Shown one piece after another: positions 6,130 to 13,721 of a DNA stretch of 16,545 bases (position 1 is its first letter; each line of letters opens with the position of its first letter). A program made the translations under genes and the position numbers. The notes below the pieces were generated by a model. It did no database searches, was not told the DNA's origin, and saw only the letters and a list, made by a program, of their open reading frames with translations. Location of the stretch: contig JAGWZT010000013.1 in assembly GCA_018971925.1 (NCBI GenBank), positions 1 to 16,545 on the forward strand, given 5' to 3'. The stretch comes from Lysobacteraceae bacterium (GTDB taxonomy: Bacteria; Pseudomonadota; Gammaproteobacteria; Xanthomonadales; Rhodanobacteraceae).

Positions 6130-7434
6130 TCAACCTGCGCAGAGCGCCTGCACGGCCCCCACGTCCTTCGGCAGGTCCGCCGTCAGCACTTCGTTGCCGC
6201 GCGCGCCAACAGCCACGTCGTCTTCGATCCGCACGCCGATGCCGCGCCACTTCGACGGCACGCTCATGTCATCCGGCGGAATGTAGATGCCGGGCTCGAC
6301 CGTCACCACCATGCCGGGTTCCAGCACGCGCGGCTCGTCATCGACGCGGTAATCCCCGACATCGTGCACGTCAAGGCCGATCCAATGGCCGGTCTTGTGC
6401 GGAAAGAAGCGTTTGTATTCGCCGGATTTCAATGCCGTGCGTGCACCGCCGCGCAGCAGCTTGAGTGCACACAGCCCCCGGACGATCACCCGCACAGCGG
6501 CATCGTGCGCGGCGTTGAACGGCCGCCCCGCGCGCACTTCGTCGATCGCCGCGCACTGCGCCTCATGGGTCACTTCGTACAGGGCGCGCTGGGGTGCGCT
6601 GAAGCGGCCCCCGACCGGCCAGGTACGCGTGATGTCCGACGCATAGCACGCCATTTCCGCGCCGGCATCGATCAGCAACACGTCGCCGCGCGCAAGCCGT
6701 CCCTGGTTGGCGGTGTAGTGCAGCACGCACGCATTGACGCCGCCCGCCACCGTCGGCGGATACGACGGCACCGCACCGCGCGCGCGCATGACCTGCAGCA
6801 ACGCGGCTTCCACTTCGTACTCGGCGGCGCCCGGCTGCGCGGCGCGCACCGCGGCGCGCTGGGCTTCGGCGGCAATGCTGGCGGCACGCCGCATCAACGC
6901 CAGTTCGGCCGGCGATTTGTACAGGCGCAACTCGTGCAGCAAATGGCCCAGCGCGACGAACTCGCGCGGCACCACCGCACCGCCGCGGCTGCTGCGCAGC
7001 CGCCGCAGCCAGCGCAAAAGCTGCGCATCGAATTCGTTTTCGCGTCCGAAGTGGCAGTACAGGCGCGTGCGCCCTTCCAGCATGCCCGGCAGGATGTCGT
7101 CGATGTCCTCGACCGGAAACGCGTCGTCCACGCCGAAGCGGGCGACCGCATCGTCCGGACCGACACGCATACCGTCGATGCGCTCACGCTCGGGATCACG
7201 TTCGCGGCAGAACAGCACGACCTCGCCGCGGCCGCGGCCCGGCAGCAACGCCAGCACGGCATCGGGCTCGGGAAAACCGGTGAGGTAATGGAAATCGGAA
7301 TCCTGCCGGTACGGCCAGGCGGCATCCGCGTTGCGCATGCGCCGCGGCGCCGCGGCCACTACGAGGGCGGCGCTGTCGCCGGCCATCCGCATCAGTTCCC
7401 GGCGCCGCCGTGCAAATTCGGCAGGCGTGATCAT
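6130..7434 (-). CDS. pepP: Xaa-Pro aminopeptidase (aminopeptidase P)
   Basis: Cytoplasmic dinuclear-metal peptidase that removes an N-terminal residue preceding proline. The 434-aa length fits E. coli PepP (441). The N-terminal AMP_N domain has FHYLTGFPEPDAVLAL. The C-terminal pita-bread domain carries all five metal ligands: D256 (LLIDAG), D267 (YASDITR), H350 (HKTGHWIGLDVHD), E380 (VTVEPGIYIP) and E404 (VRIEDD). These line up within 2-4 positions of E. coli D260, D271, H354, E383 and E406. Its ATG overlaps the stop of the ygfB-like gene (ATGA), which implies translational coupling. In E. coli, pepP is followed by ubiH and ubiI; here the next genes leftward are doxX-like and VOC genes, so that part of the operon has been lost or moved. 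Confidence 0.95.
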   Translation of the reverse strand: MITPAEFARRRRELMRMAGDSAALVVAAAPRRMRNADAAWPYRQDSDFHYLTGFPEPDAVLALLPGRGRGEVVLFCRERDPERERIDGMRVGPDDAVARFGVDDAFPVEDIDDILPGMLEGRTRLYCHFGRENEFDAQLLRWLRRLRSSRGGAVVPREFVALGHLLHELRLYKSPAELALMRRAASIAAEAQRAAVRAAQPGAAEYEVEAALLQVMRARGAVPSYPPTVAGGVNACVLHYTANQGRLARGDVLLIDAGAEMACYASDITRTWPVGGRFSAPQRALYEVTHEAQCAAIDEVRAGRPFNAAHDAAVRVIVRGLCALKLLRGGARTALKSGEYKRFFPHKTGHWIGLDVHDVGDYRVDDEPRVLEPGMVVTVEPGIYIPPDDMSVPSKWRGIGVRIEDDVAVGARGNEVLTADLPKDVGAVQALCAG

Positions 7435-7967
7435 GACGCCCCCGCGGGCGCGAACATTGCGCGCAGATGCGCCACCGTGCCGTGGACGAAATCCAGCAGG
7501 TCGTCGAGCGCCGCTTCATCGTCGTCGTCGCACGCGAGATGCGATGCGGCGATCTGCCCCAGCCCGGCAAGCAACTCCGCAACTTCGGCGGTCTGCGCAG
7601 GCCCTGCCAACACACCGGTCAGCCCCAATCCCCCCAGGAAGCCGCGACACCAATCCACGACGGCATCGGCCCTTGCCGCGAGCGGACCCTCGGGCAATAC
7701 AAGTTCGATCGGCCCGCCAGCGCGTAACCGGCGATTGATGCGAGCAGCGGCGCGCTCGACCAATCCGACCAGATTTTCGCCTGCGACACCGCCTGCCTCG
7801 CCTTCCAGTGCCAGCGAGTCCAGCAGGTCGCGCGCGCGACCGCTCCGCTTCGCGCACAGGAACCCCGTGATGGAACCGTGCAGCTCCGCAGCTGTCACGC
7901 CAAGCTTCGCCTGCGTGATCACCGCGCTCCATTCCGCGCAGGTGTCGGTCGATTCGCCCTGGTTCAT
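7431..7967 (-). CDS. UPF0149 family protein (YgfB/YecA type)
   Basis: A 178-aa, acidic, helical cytoplasmic protein of the UPF0149 family. Family-like features are GVTAAELHGSITGFLCA, LPEGPLAARADAVVDWCRGFLGGLGL, and the acidic DDDDEAALDDLLDFVHGTVAHLRAMF. E. coli YgfB occupies the same place next to pepP, which supports orthology by position. In Pseudomonas, YgfB has been linked to control of the ampDh3/alpA pathway; nothing here tests that. The ATG at 7967 was chosen because family-like sequence starts there; the frame continues 44 codons upstream through the divergent promoter region without similarity. It is first in a leftward operon, with pepP overlapping by 4 nt. Confidence 0.9.
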   Translation of the reverse strand: MNQGESTDTCAEWSAVITQAKLGVTAAELHGSITGFLCAKRSGRARDLLDSLALEGEAGGVAGENLVGLVERAAARINRRLRAGGPIELVLPEGPLAARADAVVDWCRGFLGGLGLTGVLAGPAQTAEVAELLAGLGQIAASHLACDDDDEAALDDLLDFVHGTVAHLRAMFAPAGAS

Positions 7968-8002
7968 GCCATCCGCAACATTCGTCTGCAAATCGTCCGC
8001 GC

Positions 8003-8008
8003 ATTCTA
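8003..8008 (-). promoter_or_regulatory. -10-like box for the ygfB-pepP operon
   Basis: On the minus strand, TAGAAT (8008-8003) is a good -10 match and would give a start about 30 nt before the ygfB-like ATG at 7967. No strong -35 is seen. The 207-bp divergent gap to the GGDEF/EAL gene also contains the small inverted repeat AGTTT-GAGT-AAACT at 8054-8067, a possible regulator site. Confidence 0.35.
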
Positions 8009-8148
8009 GGGCACGTATCTTGCTGGGACATTCTGCATACGACGTTCGCCGGCAGTTTGAGTAAACTTGACGGGAAGTCCGGCATCTCCGGCCATCCACG
8101 CGGGCCCGGCACGGCCGGCCGCATGTTCACAGGGGCCGCATCTCCGCC

Positions 8149-8178
8149 ATGAGCCGAATCACCCGGGGTCACTCGTGA
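8149..8178 (+). CDS. Possible 9-codon leader ORF overlapping the GGDEF/EAL start
   Basis: ATG at 8149 opens MSRITRGHS and stops at TGA 8176-8178, which overlaps the proposed GTG start of the large gene (GTGA). This geometry would allow translational coupling. No strong Shine-Dalgarno is visible before the ATG, and nine codons can arise by chance, so this is a weak proposal. Confidence 0.2.
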   Translation: MSRITRGHS

Positions 8179-11100
8179 CCATCCAGCGATCCAGACATCC
8201 CTGCTTGGCGCTGGCATTCATGGCGGCAGGATGCTGGCTCGCCCCCGCATCGACGGCCGGTGCCGCCGCGCCGACGAGCGCGCCTTCCGCGGCGGCCATT
8301 TGGCATGCCTATCAGCGCAACTTCCATTTCCAGCAGCTCGATGATCGCGATGGTCTCACGCAAAACTCCGTCACGCTGATTTTCCAGGATCAAACCGGGT
8401 TCATGTGGTTCGCCACCCAGGGCGGCCTGTTTCGTTACGACGGCTACAGCCTCAACCGCTACACGCACGATCCGAATCGTGCCGACAGTCTTCCCGAGGA
8501 TTACAAGGTCACTTCGCTGGCCGACGCCGGCAACGGAAGACTGTGGGTGGGTTCCACCAGCGGCGGCCTGATCCTGTTCGACCCAAGCGGCAACGCCACG
8601 CTCCCGCTACCGGAATCCGTGCAACGCAAGGCTCTCCCGGTCACTGATCTGCTGGGGCTTCCCGGCGGCGGCCTGCTGGTCGGCAGTCCGCGCGGTGTGG
8701 ATCTCCTGACGGGAGGCGAAGCGAATCCCTCGCTGCGGCCCGTGTGGGCCGAGTCCGCGGACAGGCAGGACTGGGTTCAATCCATGACCCGATGCGGGGA
8801 TGGCGCGGTGTACGCCAGCGCGGGCGACGAGGTGATCGCACTGGATCCGGCAAAAGCCAACGGGCGCGTTCTCGCCGGCAGCGGCGCTCCGATCAATGCG
8901 CTCCTCTGTGATCCGGGTGGCCGCCTGTTGCTTGGCAACGCGATGGGCCTGTTCAGCGTGAACCGCCACGACGGATCGCTCGCACCGCTTTGGCAACACG
9001 GTACCGCTGGCGATGTCGGCGTCGTGTCGATTGTCGCTGACGACGCCCATGGGCTGTGGCTGGGGCTGACCGACCATACCTTGTTGCGCATCGGGTCGGA
9101 CGGCGCGACGGTGAAGGTCGAACCCGCTCCGCTCGGGATCGTTGGTGGTTTGCCGGACTCGCCCATCACGACGATGTTCGTCGATCGAACCGGGCTGCTC
9201 TGGATCGGTACGCTTACGTCCGGCGTGGTGTGGACCCGTACCGACAATAGCCCGATCAGTTCGGTCCTCAATCTGACCGGCGATCCACGTGTCAAGACCT
9301 TTGTCAGCGCGCTCCAGACCGCTTCTGATGGTCAATTCTGGGTCGCAATGAGCGGTCCCGGCCTGGTTCGTTACAACCCCCTGACCCACGAAGTCACCAG
9401 CTACAAGGCCGCGCTGGACAAAGCCATCGGAGCAGGGAGCGCCGGTCGGGCCACAGGCAACGAACCCGCGTTGCCAGCCCCTATAGCGCAAGGCGGTTCG
9501 CCGCATCCGGTCGACTCGGCAGGCCCGCGCGAAATCCGAATCTACGACATTCTGCGTGACTCGGACGGGCACCTGCTGCTGCCTTCCAACCGCGGCATTC
9601 TGCGCTTCGACCCTGCGGACGGAACTGCCGCCTACGCGTTGCTCGGCGGCAAGCCCGCCACAGCACCCGTGCGCACACTGTTTCGCGCCCGCAACGGCGA
9701 TCTCTGGGTTGCTCCCTACGGCGCAGGGTTGGTTCACTACCACGACGGGCAAGTGGTACGCAGCTTCGACAGCCGGCAAGGCCTGGCCAGCAACAGTGTG
9801 GTTGCGCTCGCGCAGGATCGTTCCGGCAATGTCTGGGCGGGCACCACCGACGGCGTGTCGATGATCGACCCGGCCAACGGAAAAATCCGCACGTTACGGG
9901 AAATCCCGGGCAACGGCCATTCCCTAGCGGGGAATGCAGTGGCCAGCCTGATGATCGACAGCCAGGGCCAAATGTGGATCGGCACGCTTTCGGGCATCAG
10001 CCGGCTGGAGCGTGTTGACGCCAATGGTGGGCAATTCCAGCGTTACGGCATTGGCGGCGGACTGCCCGACAACAGCATCAACTGCATGCTCGAAGGCCTT
10101 GGGGGACGCATCTGGTTCAGCACCAATCTTGGCCTAGGCGTGCTCGACCCGAAGACGGGCTCGATCCGCAGTTTCGGCATCGCCGACGGAATCCAGGGCA
10201 ACGAATACACCTCGGGCGCCTGTTTGCGAACCGGAAAGGACACCCTGCTTTTCGGCGGCCACGGCTTCGACATCATCGAGCCCGAGCGCCTGCGCTTCTC
10301 GAGCCACACGGCGCCGGTGGCGTTCACGGCGTTCTACGCCGGGGAAAGCCGGATTCGCTTGCCGCAATCACCAGAACAACCCATCATTCTGGGCGCCAAC
10401 AATCGTGGCGTGCACGCCACGTTCGGTACGCTCGATTACGCCGCACCCGCCCACAACCGTTTCCGCATCCGGTTGATCGGTTCACGCCATCCGGAATGGA
10501 GCTCGCCGACCCTCGCCCACACCGCGGCATTCAGCGATCTTCCACCCGGCAGTTACCGCCTGGAAGTGCAGGCCGTCCTGCGCGACGGCACGCCAGGCAA
10601 CACCGCCAGTCTGCAATTCCACATACCAGTCGTGTGGTGGTGGAACTGGCCCATGCGCATCGTGTATGCCGCGGCGATCGCGCTGCTGATCCTGATCGCG
10701 CTGCTGGGCTGGCGCAGCCACCATCAGGAGCAGACCCGCCACCGGCGGCAGTTGCTTCTCCGCGAAAACCGCCTGCGGCAGGCCTTGTGGGGTTCCGGCG
10801 ATGAATTCTGGGACTGGAACCTCGAACACGGAACGATCCTGCGCCTGGGTCCCGAAGGCGCACCCGGCGGCCACCACGAAGAATCCATCGCGGCCGACGA
10901 GTGGCGCGCGACGATGGTGCATCCCGACGATCTTGCCAACCTCAACCACGCGCTGGCCGAACACATCGCCGGCCATACCGAACACTTCGAGGTCGAGCAT
11001 CGCGTGCGCGGCCGTGATGGCGAATGGACCTGGGTGATCTCGCGCGGCCGCATCGTGGAACGTGATGTCGACGGCAAACCGCTGCGGATATGCGGTACCG

Positions 11101-12824
11101 AACGAGACATCAGCGCACTGCGCGCCGCGGACCGCGACCGCCGCATCGCCATGGAGGTGATCCGCAACATGAGCGAGGCAGTGACGGTGACCGACCTCGA
11201 CTTCCGCTTCGTGTCGATCAACACCGCCTTCACCCGCATGACCGGCTACGCCGAGCACGAGGTACTGGGCCGCGATGCGTCCGTCCTCAACGGCAGCCGC
11301 CACGCCCCGGCCAGTTACAACCAGTTGCGCCAGACCCTGGCCGAGTCCGGCCACTGGCGTGGCGAACTGTGGCAACGGCGCAAGGACGGCGAGGAATTCC
11401 TGTGCTGGGTAGAACTCAACGAGGTGTGCGACGCCTCGGGCCAGCGCACCCACATGATCGGCGTGCTCACCGACATCACCGACCGCAAGCGCGCCGAGCA
11501 GGAGCTGCGTTACCTCGCCAACTACGACACGCTCACGGGTTTGCCAAACCGGGCATTGCTGGGCGAGCGCCTCGGTGCCGCGGTAATCAGCGCGCGCCGC
11601 ACCGGGCAAAAAGTCGGGCTGCTGTTCCTCGACCTCGATCGCTTCAAGCACATCAACGACTCGATGGGCCACAGCACCGGCGATCGTACGCTGAAGGCAG
11701 CCGGCGCGCGGCTGCGCCAGTGCGTGCGCGAGACCGACGTCGTCGCGCGGCTCGGCGGTGACGAATTCACGGTGGTACTGGAGAACCTGGCGGATGCACG
11801 CGGTGCCGAGGAAATGGCGCAGCGGTTGATCCAGGCCTTCGCGCGGCCCCTGCCGATCGCCGGCACCCAGGAAGCCGTCATTTCGCCCTCCATCGGCATC
11901 GCCCTGTACCCCGATCACGGGCAGACGCCTGCAGACTTGTTGAAGTGCGCCGACACCGCGATGTACCAGGCCAAGGACCGCGGCCGCAACACCTGGGCGG
12001 TGTACCACGCCGGCATGGATGCGCGCGCGCGCGACCACGCCACGCTGGTCACCGCCCTGCGGCGCGCGCTGGAACGCAAGGAACTGAGCATGGTCTACCA
12101 GCCCAAGCTCGCGATTCACGGCGATCAAGGCATCACCGGCATGGAGGCCCTGCTGCGCTGGCACAGCCACGAACTCGGCGAAATACCGCCCAGCGTCTTC
12201 ATCCCGCTTGCCGAGGAAACCGGCCAGATCCACGACATCAGTGCCTATGTGTTTGCGACGGCCTGTGCCGACCTGCGCCGCTTCCGCGAGGGTGGCCACC
12301 GCAACCTCACGATGGCCATCAATCTGTCGGCAGCCCAACTCAACCGACCCGATCTCACCCTGCACATCTGCGACATGCTGGCCGAACACGACGTCGCGCC
12401 CAACCAGGTGGAACTGGAGCTCACCGAAAGCATGGTCATGGCCAACGCCGAGCAGTCGGTGCGACTGCTGGGTGAACTGAAATCCATCGGCGCGCGACTG
12501 GCCATTGACGACTTCGGCACGGGCTATTCCTCGCTGGCCTACCTCAAGCGGCTGCCCATCGACACCTTGAAAATCGACCAGGAATTCGTGGGCGACGTCA
12601 CCACTGATCCTGATGACGCCGCGATCACGTCCACCATCATCACCATGGCGCACTCGCTGCAGCTCAAGGTCGTGGCCGAGGGCGTGGAAACCGCCGAGCA
12701 GTTGGCCTTCCTGCGCGCGCAGAACTGCGACGAGATCCAGGGTTACTGGCTCTCGCGCCCGCTGACCGCGGAAGCCTGCCTCGAATTCCTGGATCGCCGC
12801 GCCGCCGCCAGTTTGGCAATTTAG
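8175..12824 (+). CDS. Membrane sensor with periplasmic propeller, Y_Y_Y, two PAS, GGDEF and EAL domains
   Basis: Inner-membrane enzyme predicted to make and/or degrade cyclic di-GMP in response to a periplasmic signal (1549 aa). In order: a signal peptide (about 1-33, ending near ASTAGAAAP); two-component-regulator propeller blades from about 55 to 740 (DGLTQNSVTLIFQDQTGFMW, SNSVVALAQDRSGNVWAGTT, NAVASLMIDSQGQMWIGTLS); a Y_Y_Y domain near 745-815; one TM helix at about 827-847; PAS 1 at about 866-981; PAS 2 at about 993-1109; GGDEF at about 1114-1280; and EAL to the end. The active-site GGDEF (1194-1198) and an upstream RxxD inhibitory site (RETD, 1185-1188) are intact. EAL (1324-1326), INLSAAQL, ELTES, DDFGTG (from 1445) and VAEGVET are also intact, so both activities look possible. 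The GTG at 8175 was chosen because the signal peptide begins there; a GGGG lies 7 nt upstream. ATG 8220 would remove the basic N-region. It stands alone, divergent from ygfB-pepP. Confidence 0.92.
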   Translation: MTIQRSRHPCLALAFMAAGCWLAPASTAGAAAPTSAPSAAAIWHAYQRNFHFQQLDDRDGLTQNSVTLIFQDQTGFMWFATQGGLFRYDGYSLNRYTHDPNRADSLPEDYKVTSLADAGNGRLWVGSTSGGLILFDPSGNATLPLPESVQRKALPVTDLLGLPGGGLLVGSPRGVDLLTGGEANPSLRPVWAESADRQDWVQSMTRCGDGAVYASAGDEVIALDPAKANGRVLAGSGAPINALLCDPGGRLLLGNAMGLFSVNRHDGSLAPLWQHGTAGDVGVVSIVADDAHGLWLGLTDHTLLRIGSDGATVKVEPAPLGIVGGLPDSPITTMFVDRTGLLWIGTLTSGVVWTRTDNSPISSVLNLTGDPRVKTFVSALQTASDGQFWVAMSGPGLVRYNPLTHEVTSYKAALDKAIGAGSAGRATGNEPALPAPIAQGGSPHPVDSAGPREIRIYDILRDSDGHLLLPSNRGILRFDPADGTAAYALLGGKPATAPVRTLFRARNGDLWVAPYGAGLVHYHDGQVVRSFDSRQGLASNSVVALAQDRSGNVWAGTTDGVSMIDPANGKIRTLREIPGNGHSLAGNAVASLMIDSQGQMWIGTLSGISRLERVDANGGQFQRYGIGGGLPDNSINCMLEGLGGRIWFSTNLGLGVLDPKTGSIRSFGIADGIQGNEYTSGACLRTGKDTLLFGGHGFDIIEPERLRFSSHTAPVAFTAFYAGESRIRLPQSPEQPIILGANNRGVHATFGTLDYAAPAHNRFRIRLIGSRHPEWSSPTLAHTAAFSDLPPGSYRLEVQAVLRDGTPGNTASLQFHIPVVWWWNWPMRIVYAAAIALLILIALLGWRSHHQEQTRHRRQLLLRENRLRQALWGSGDEFWDWNLEHGTILRLGPEGAPGGHHEESIAADEWRATMVHPDDLANLNHALAEHIAGHTEHFEVEHRVRGRDGEWTWVISRGRIVERDVDGKPLRICGTERDISALRAADRDRRIAMEVIRNMSEAVTVTDLDFRFVSINTAFTRMTGYAEHEVLGRDASVLNGSRHAPASYNQLRQTLAESGHWRGELWQRRKDGEEFLCWVELNEVCDASGQRTHMIGVLTDITDRKRAEQELRYLANYDTLTGLPNRALLGERLGAAVISARRTGQKVGLLFLDLDRFKHINDSMGHSTGDRTLKAAGARLRQCVRETDVVARLGGDEFTVVLENLADARGAEEMAQRLIQAFARPLPIAGTQEAVISPSIGIALYPDHGQTPADLLKCADTAMYQAKDRGRNTWAVYHAGMDARARDHATLVTALRRALERKELSMVYQPKLAIHGDQGITGMEALLRWHSHELGEIPPSVFIPLAEETGQIHDISAYVFATACADLRRFREGGHRNLTMAINLSAAQLNRPDLTLHICDMLAEHDVAPNQVELELTESMVMANAEQSVRLLGELKSIGARLAIDDFGTGYSSLAYLKRLPIDTLKIDQEFVGDVTTDPDDAAITSTIITMAHSLQLKVVAEGVETAEQLAFLRAQNCDEIQGYWLSRPLTAEACLEFLDRRAAASLAI

Positions 12825-12826
12825 GT

Positions 12827-12930
12827 GCGATCGTCCCTGATCGCCGCGTTACGGGACGGAGACGCAAACTGCGTCGAGGCGGCCTCTTGGAATCCCAACG
12901 GCCATCCTTGGCCTGACTTTCGACAACAGC
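12827..12930 (+). repeat. Dispersed two-hairpin intergenic element, copy C
   Basis: Starts 2 nt after the stop of the GGDEF/EAL gene with GCGATC-GTCCCT-GATCGC (12827-12844). The second hairpin is GGCCA-TCCT-TGGCC (12900-12913), the longest of the four copies, followed by CTGACTTTCGACAACAGC (12913-12930). Its length of 104 bp equals copy B. It fills most of the gap before the zapB-like gene. Confidence 0.8.
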
Positions 12931-12975
12931 TGCTTCGTTCCCAACGGTGCTGGTGCCAGGCAACCGCTTTTGCCT

Positions 12976-12981
12976 TATAGT
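12976..12981 (+). promoter_or_regulatory. -10-like box just upstream of the zapB-like gene
   Basis: TATAGT at 12976-12981 would start transcription near 12988, only about 2 nt before the ATG at 12990. No Shine-Dalgarno precedes that ATG (CAGCCGCC). A leaderless transcript for the zapB-like/zapA pair is therefore plausible. No convincing -35 is seen. Confidence 0.4.
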
Positions 12982-12989
12982 CAGCCGCC

Positions 12990-13211
12990 ATGGATACCCG
13001 ACACTTCGAAGAAGAGCTCGCCGCGTTGTCGCGCACGCTCGACGCTGCCCTGGACCGCATGCGCCGGTTGGCCGAGGAAAATGCCAGCCTGCGCCGCGGG
13101 CGCGACCAGATGGCCGGTGAACGTGCGGCGCTGATGGCGCGCAACGAGCAGGCACGCACCCGTGTCGAAGCCATGATCGAGCGGCTCAAATCCCTCGAGG
13201 CCGCGGGATGA
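12990..13211 (+). CDS. Small coiled-coil protein (TIGR02449 type, ZapB-like)
   Basis: A 73-aa protein that is almost entirely one predicted coiled coil (FEEELAALSRTLDAALDRMRRLAEENASLRR, then ALMARNEQARTRVEAMIERLKSLE). It matches the small TIGR02449-type family found directly before zapA in Xanthomonadales and Pseudomonas relatives. The likely role is as a cell-division accessory acting with ZapA, analogous in shape to E. coli ZapB; this is inferred from neighbourhood and coiled-coil form only. Its stop overlaps the zapA start by ATGA, so the two are translationally coupled. Confidence 0.85.
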   Translation: MDTRHFEEELAALSRTLDAALDRMRRLAEENASLRRGRDQMAGERAALMARNEQARTRVEAMIERLKSLEAAG

Positions 13212-13513
13212 GCGACGAATCCGTTACCGTCACCGTGAAGCTGCTCGACCGTGAATTCCTGGTCGGCTGCAAGCCGAGCGAACGAGAAGGACTGCTGTCC
13301 GCAGTGGAGCATCTGAACCAGAAGATGCGGGAAATCCGGCACGCCTCGCGCAGCCCCGGTTACGATCGCATCGCGGTGCTCGCGGCGCTCGACATCACGC
13401 ATGAATTACTGATGCTGCGGCGCAGCCAGAGCGCGCTTTCCGACAGCGCGGGCGAGCACATCGCTATGCTGCGGCGCAAGCTTGAAGCCGCCCTCGAAGC
13501 ACCCCTAGAATGA
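13208..13513 (+). CDS. zapA: Cell division protein ZapA
   Basis: Cytoplasmic protein that cross-links FtsZ filaments at the division ring (101 aa). The N-terminal globular part has VTVTVKLLDREFLVGCKPSEREGLLSAVEHLNQKM, matching the ZapA pattern (V.I.G..Y...C...E...L..A...L...M). IAVLAALDITHELL follows, and then a C-terminal helix for the dimer/tetramer coiled coil. The start overlaps the upstream coiled-coil gene. Its last codons contain the probable promoter of the 6S RNA gene, which begins about 7 nt after the stop; zapA directly before ssrS is a widely conserved order in gammaproteobacteria. Confidence 0.93.
   Translation: MSDESVTVTVKLLDREFLVGCKPSEREGLLSAVEHLNQKMREIRHASRSPGYDRIAVLAALDITHELLMLRRSQSALSDSAGEHIAMLRRKLEAALEAPLE
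13482..13511 (+). promoter_or_regulatory. Probable sigma-70 promoter of 6S RNA, inside the zapA 3' end
   Basis: TTGAAG (13482-13487) and TAGAAT (13506-13511) are separated by 18 nt and lie about 10 nt before the predicted 6S RNA 5' end. The -10 overlaps the first two bases of the zapA stop codon (TGA 13511-13513 shares base 13511), so coding and promoter functions share the same bases. Confidence 0.6.
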
Positions 13514-13520
13514 CGTTGCT

Positions 13521-13712
13521 GGCGTCCCCTGCGGTGAACGACAGCGCGCCCCCAGCAATGTGCCTTGTTCCTAATGTACGACCTGGGGCCGGCGGTTACC
13601 GGGTCCTTGTGCAAGTCCGCCGCGTGCGGAAAGCCTGAAAATCCGGCCAGCCTGCCCACTTGATCCTCGGGATCAGGGTCGCTCGGCGCGCATCGTCACT
13701 GCGGAGGGCGCC
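13521..13712 (+). ncRNA. ssrS: 6S RNA
   Basis: Small RNA that binds sigma-70 RNA polymerase holoenzyme by mimicking an open promoter, regulating transcription in stationary phase. Position between zapA and fau is the classic location. The ends form a long closing stem: GGCGTCCCCTGCGGTGA (13521-13537) pairs with TCACTGCGGAGGGCGCC (13696-13712) with one mismatch and several G-U pairs. An internal hairpin TGATCC-TCG-GGATCA (about 13661-13675) and a central unpaired-looking region are as expected. The total length of about 192 nt fits the family. Exact ends are inferred from the stem; repeat copy D begins 9 nt downstream. Confidence 0.88.
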
Positions 13713-13721
13713 ACTTGTTTT

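Noticed and set aside
6034..8064. Plus-strand open frame of about 676 codons opposite pepP and ygfB
   Set aside because: Antisense to two clearly recognised genes with intact motifs; His/Arg/Ala-rich without any recognisable domain.
8068..8174. c-di-GMP riboswitch upstream of the GGDEF/EAL gene
   Set aside because: A CACAGGGG string at about 8129 recalls the class I motif, but the rest of the conserved core and tetraloop receptor is absent.
10482..12653. Minus-strand open frame of about 723 codons opposite the GGDEF/EAL domains
   Set aside because: Mirror of a conserved catalytic region with strong codon bias; no protein-like motifs.
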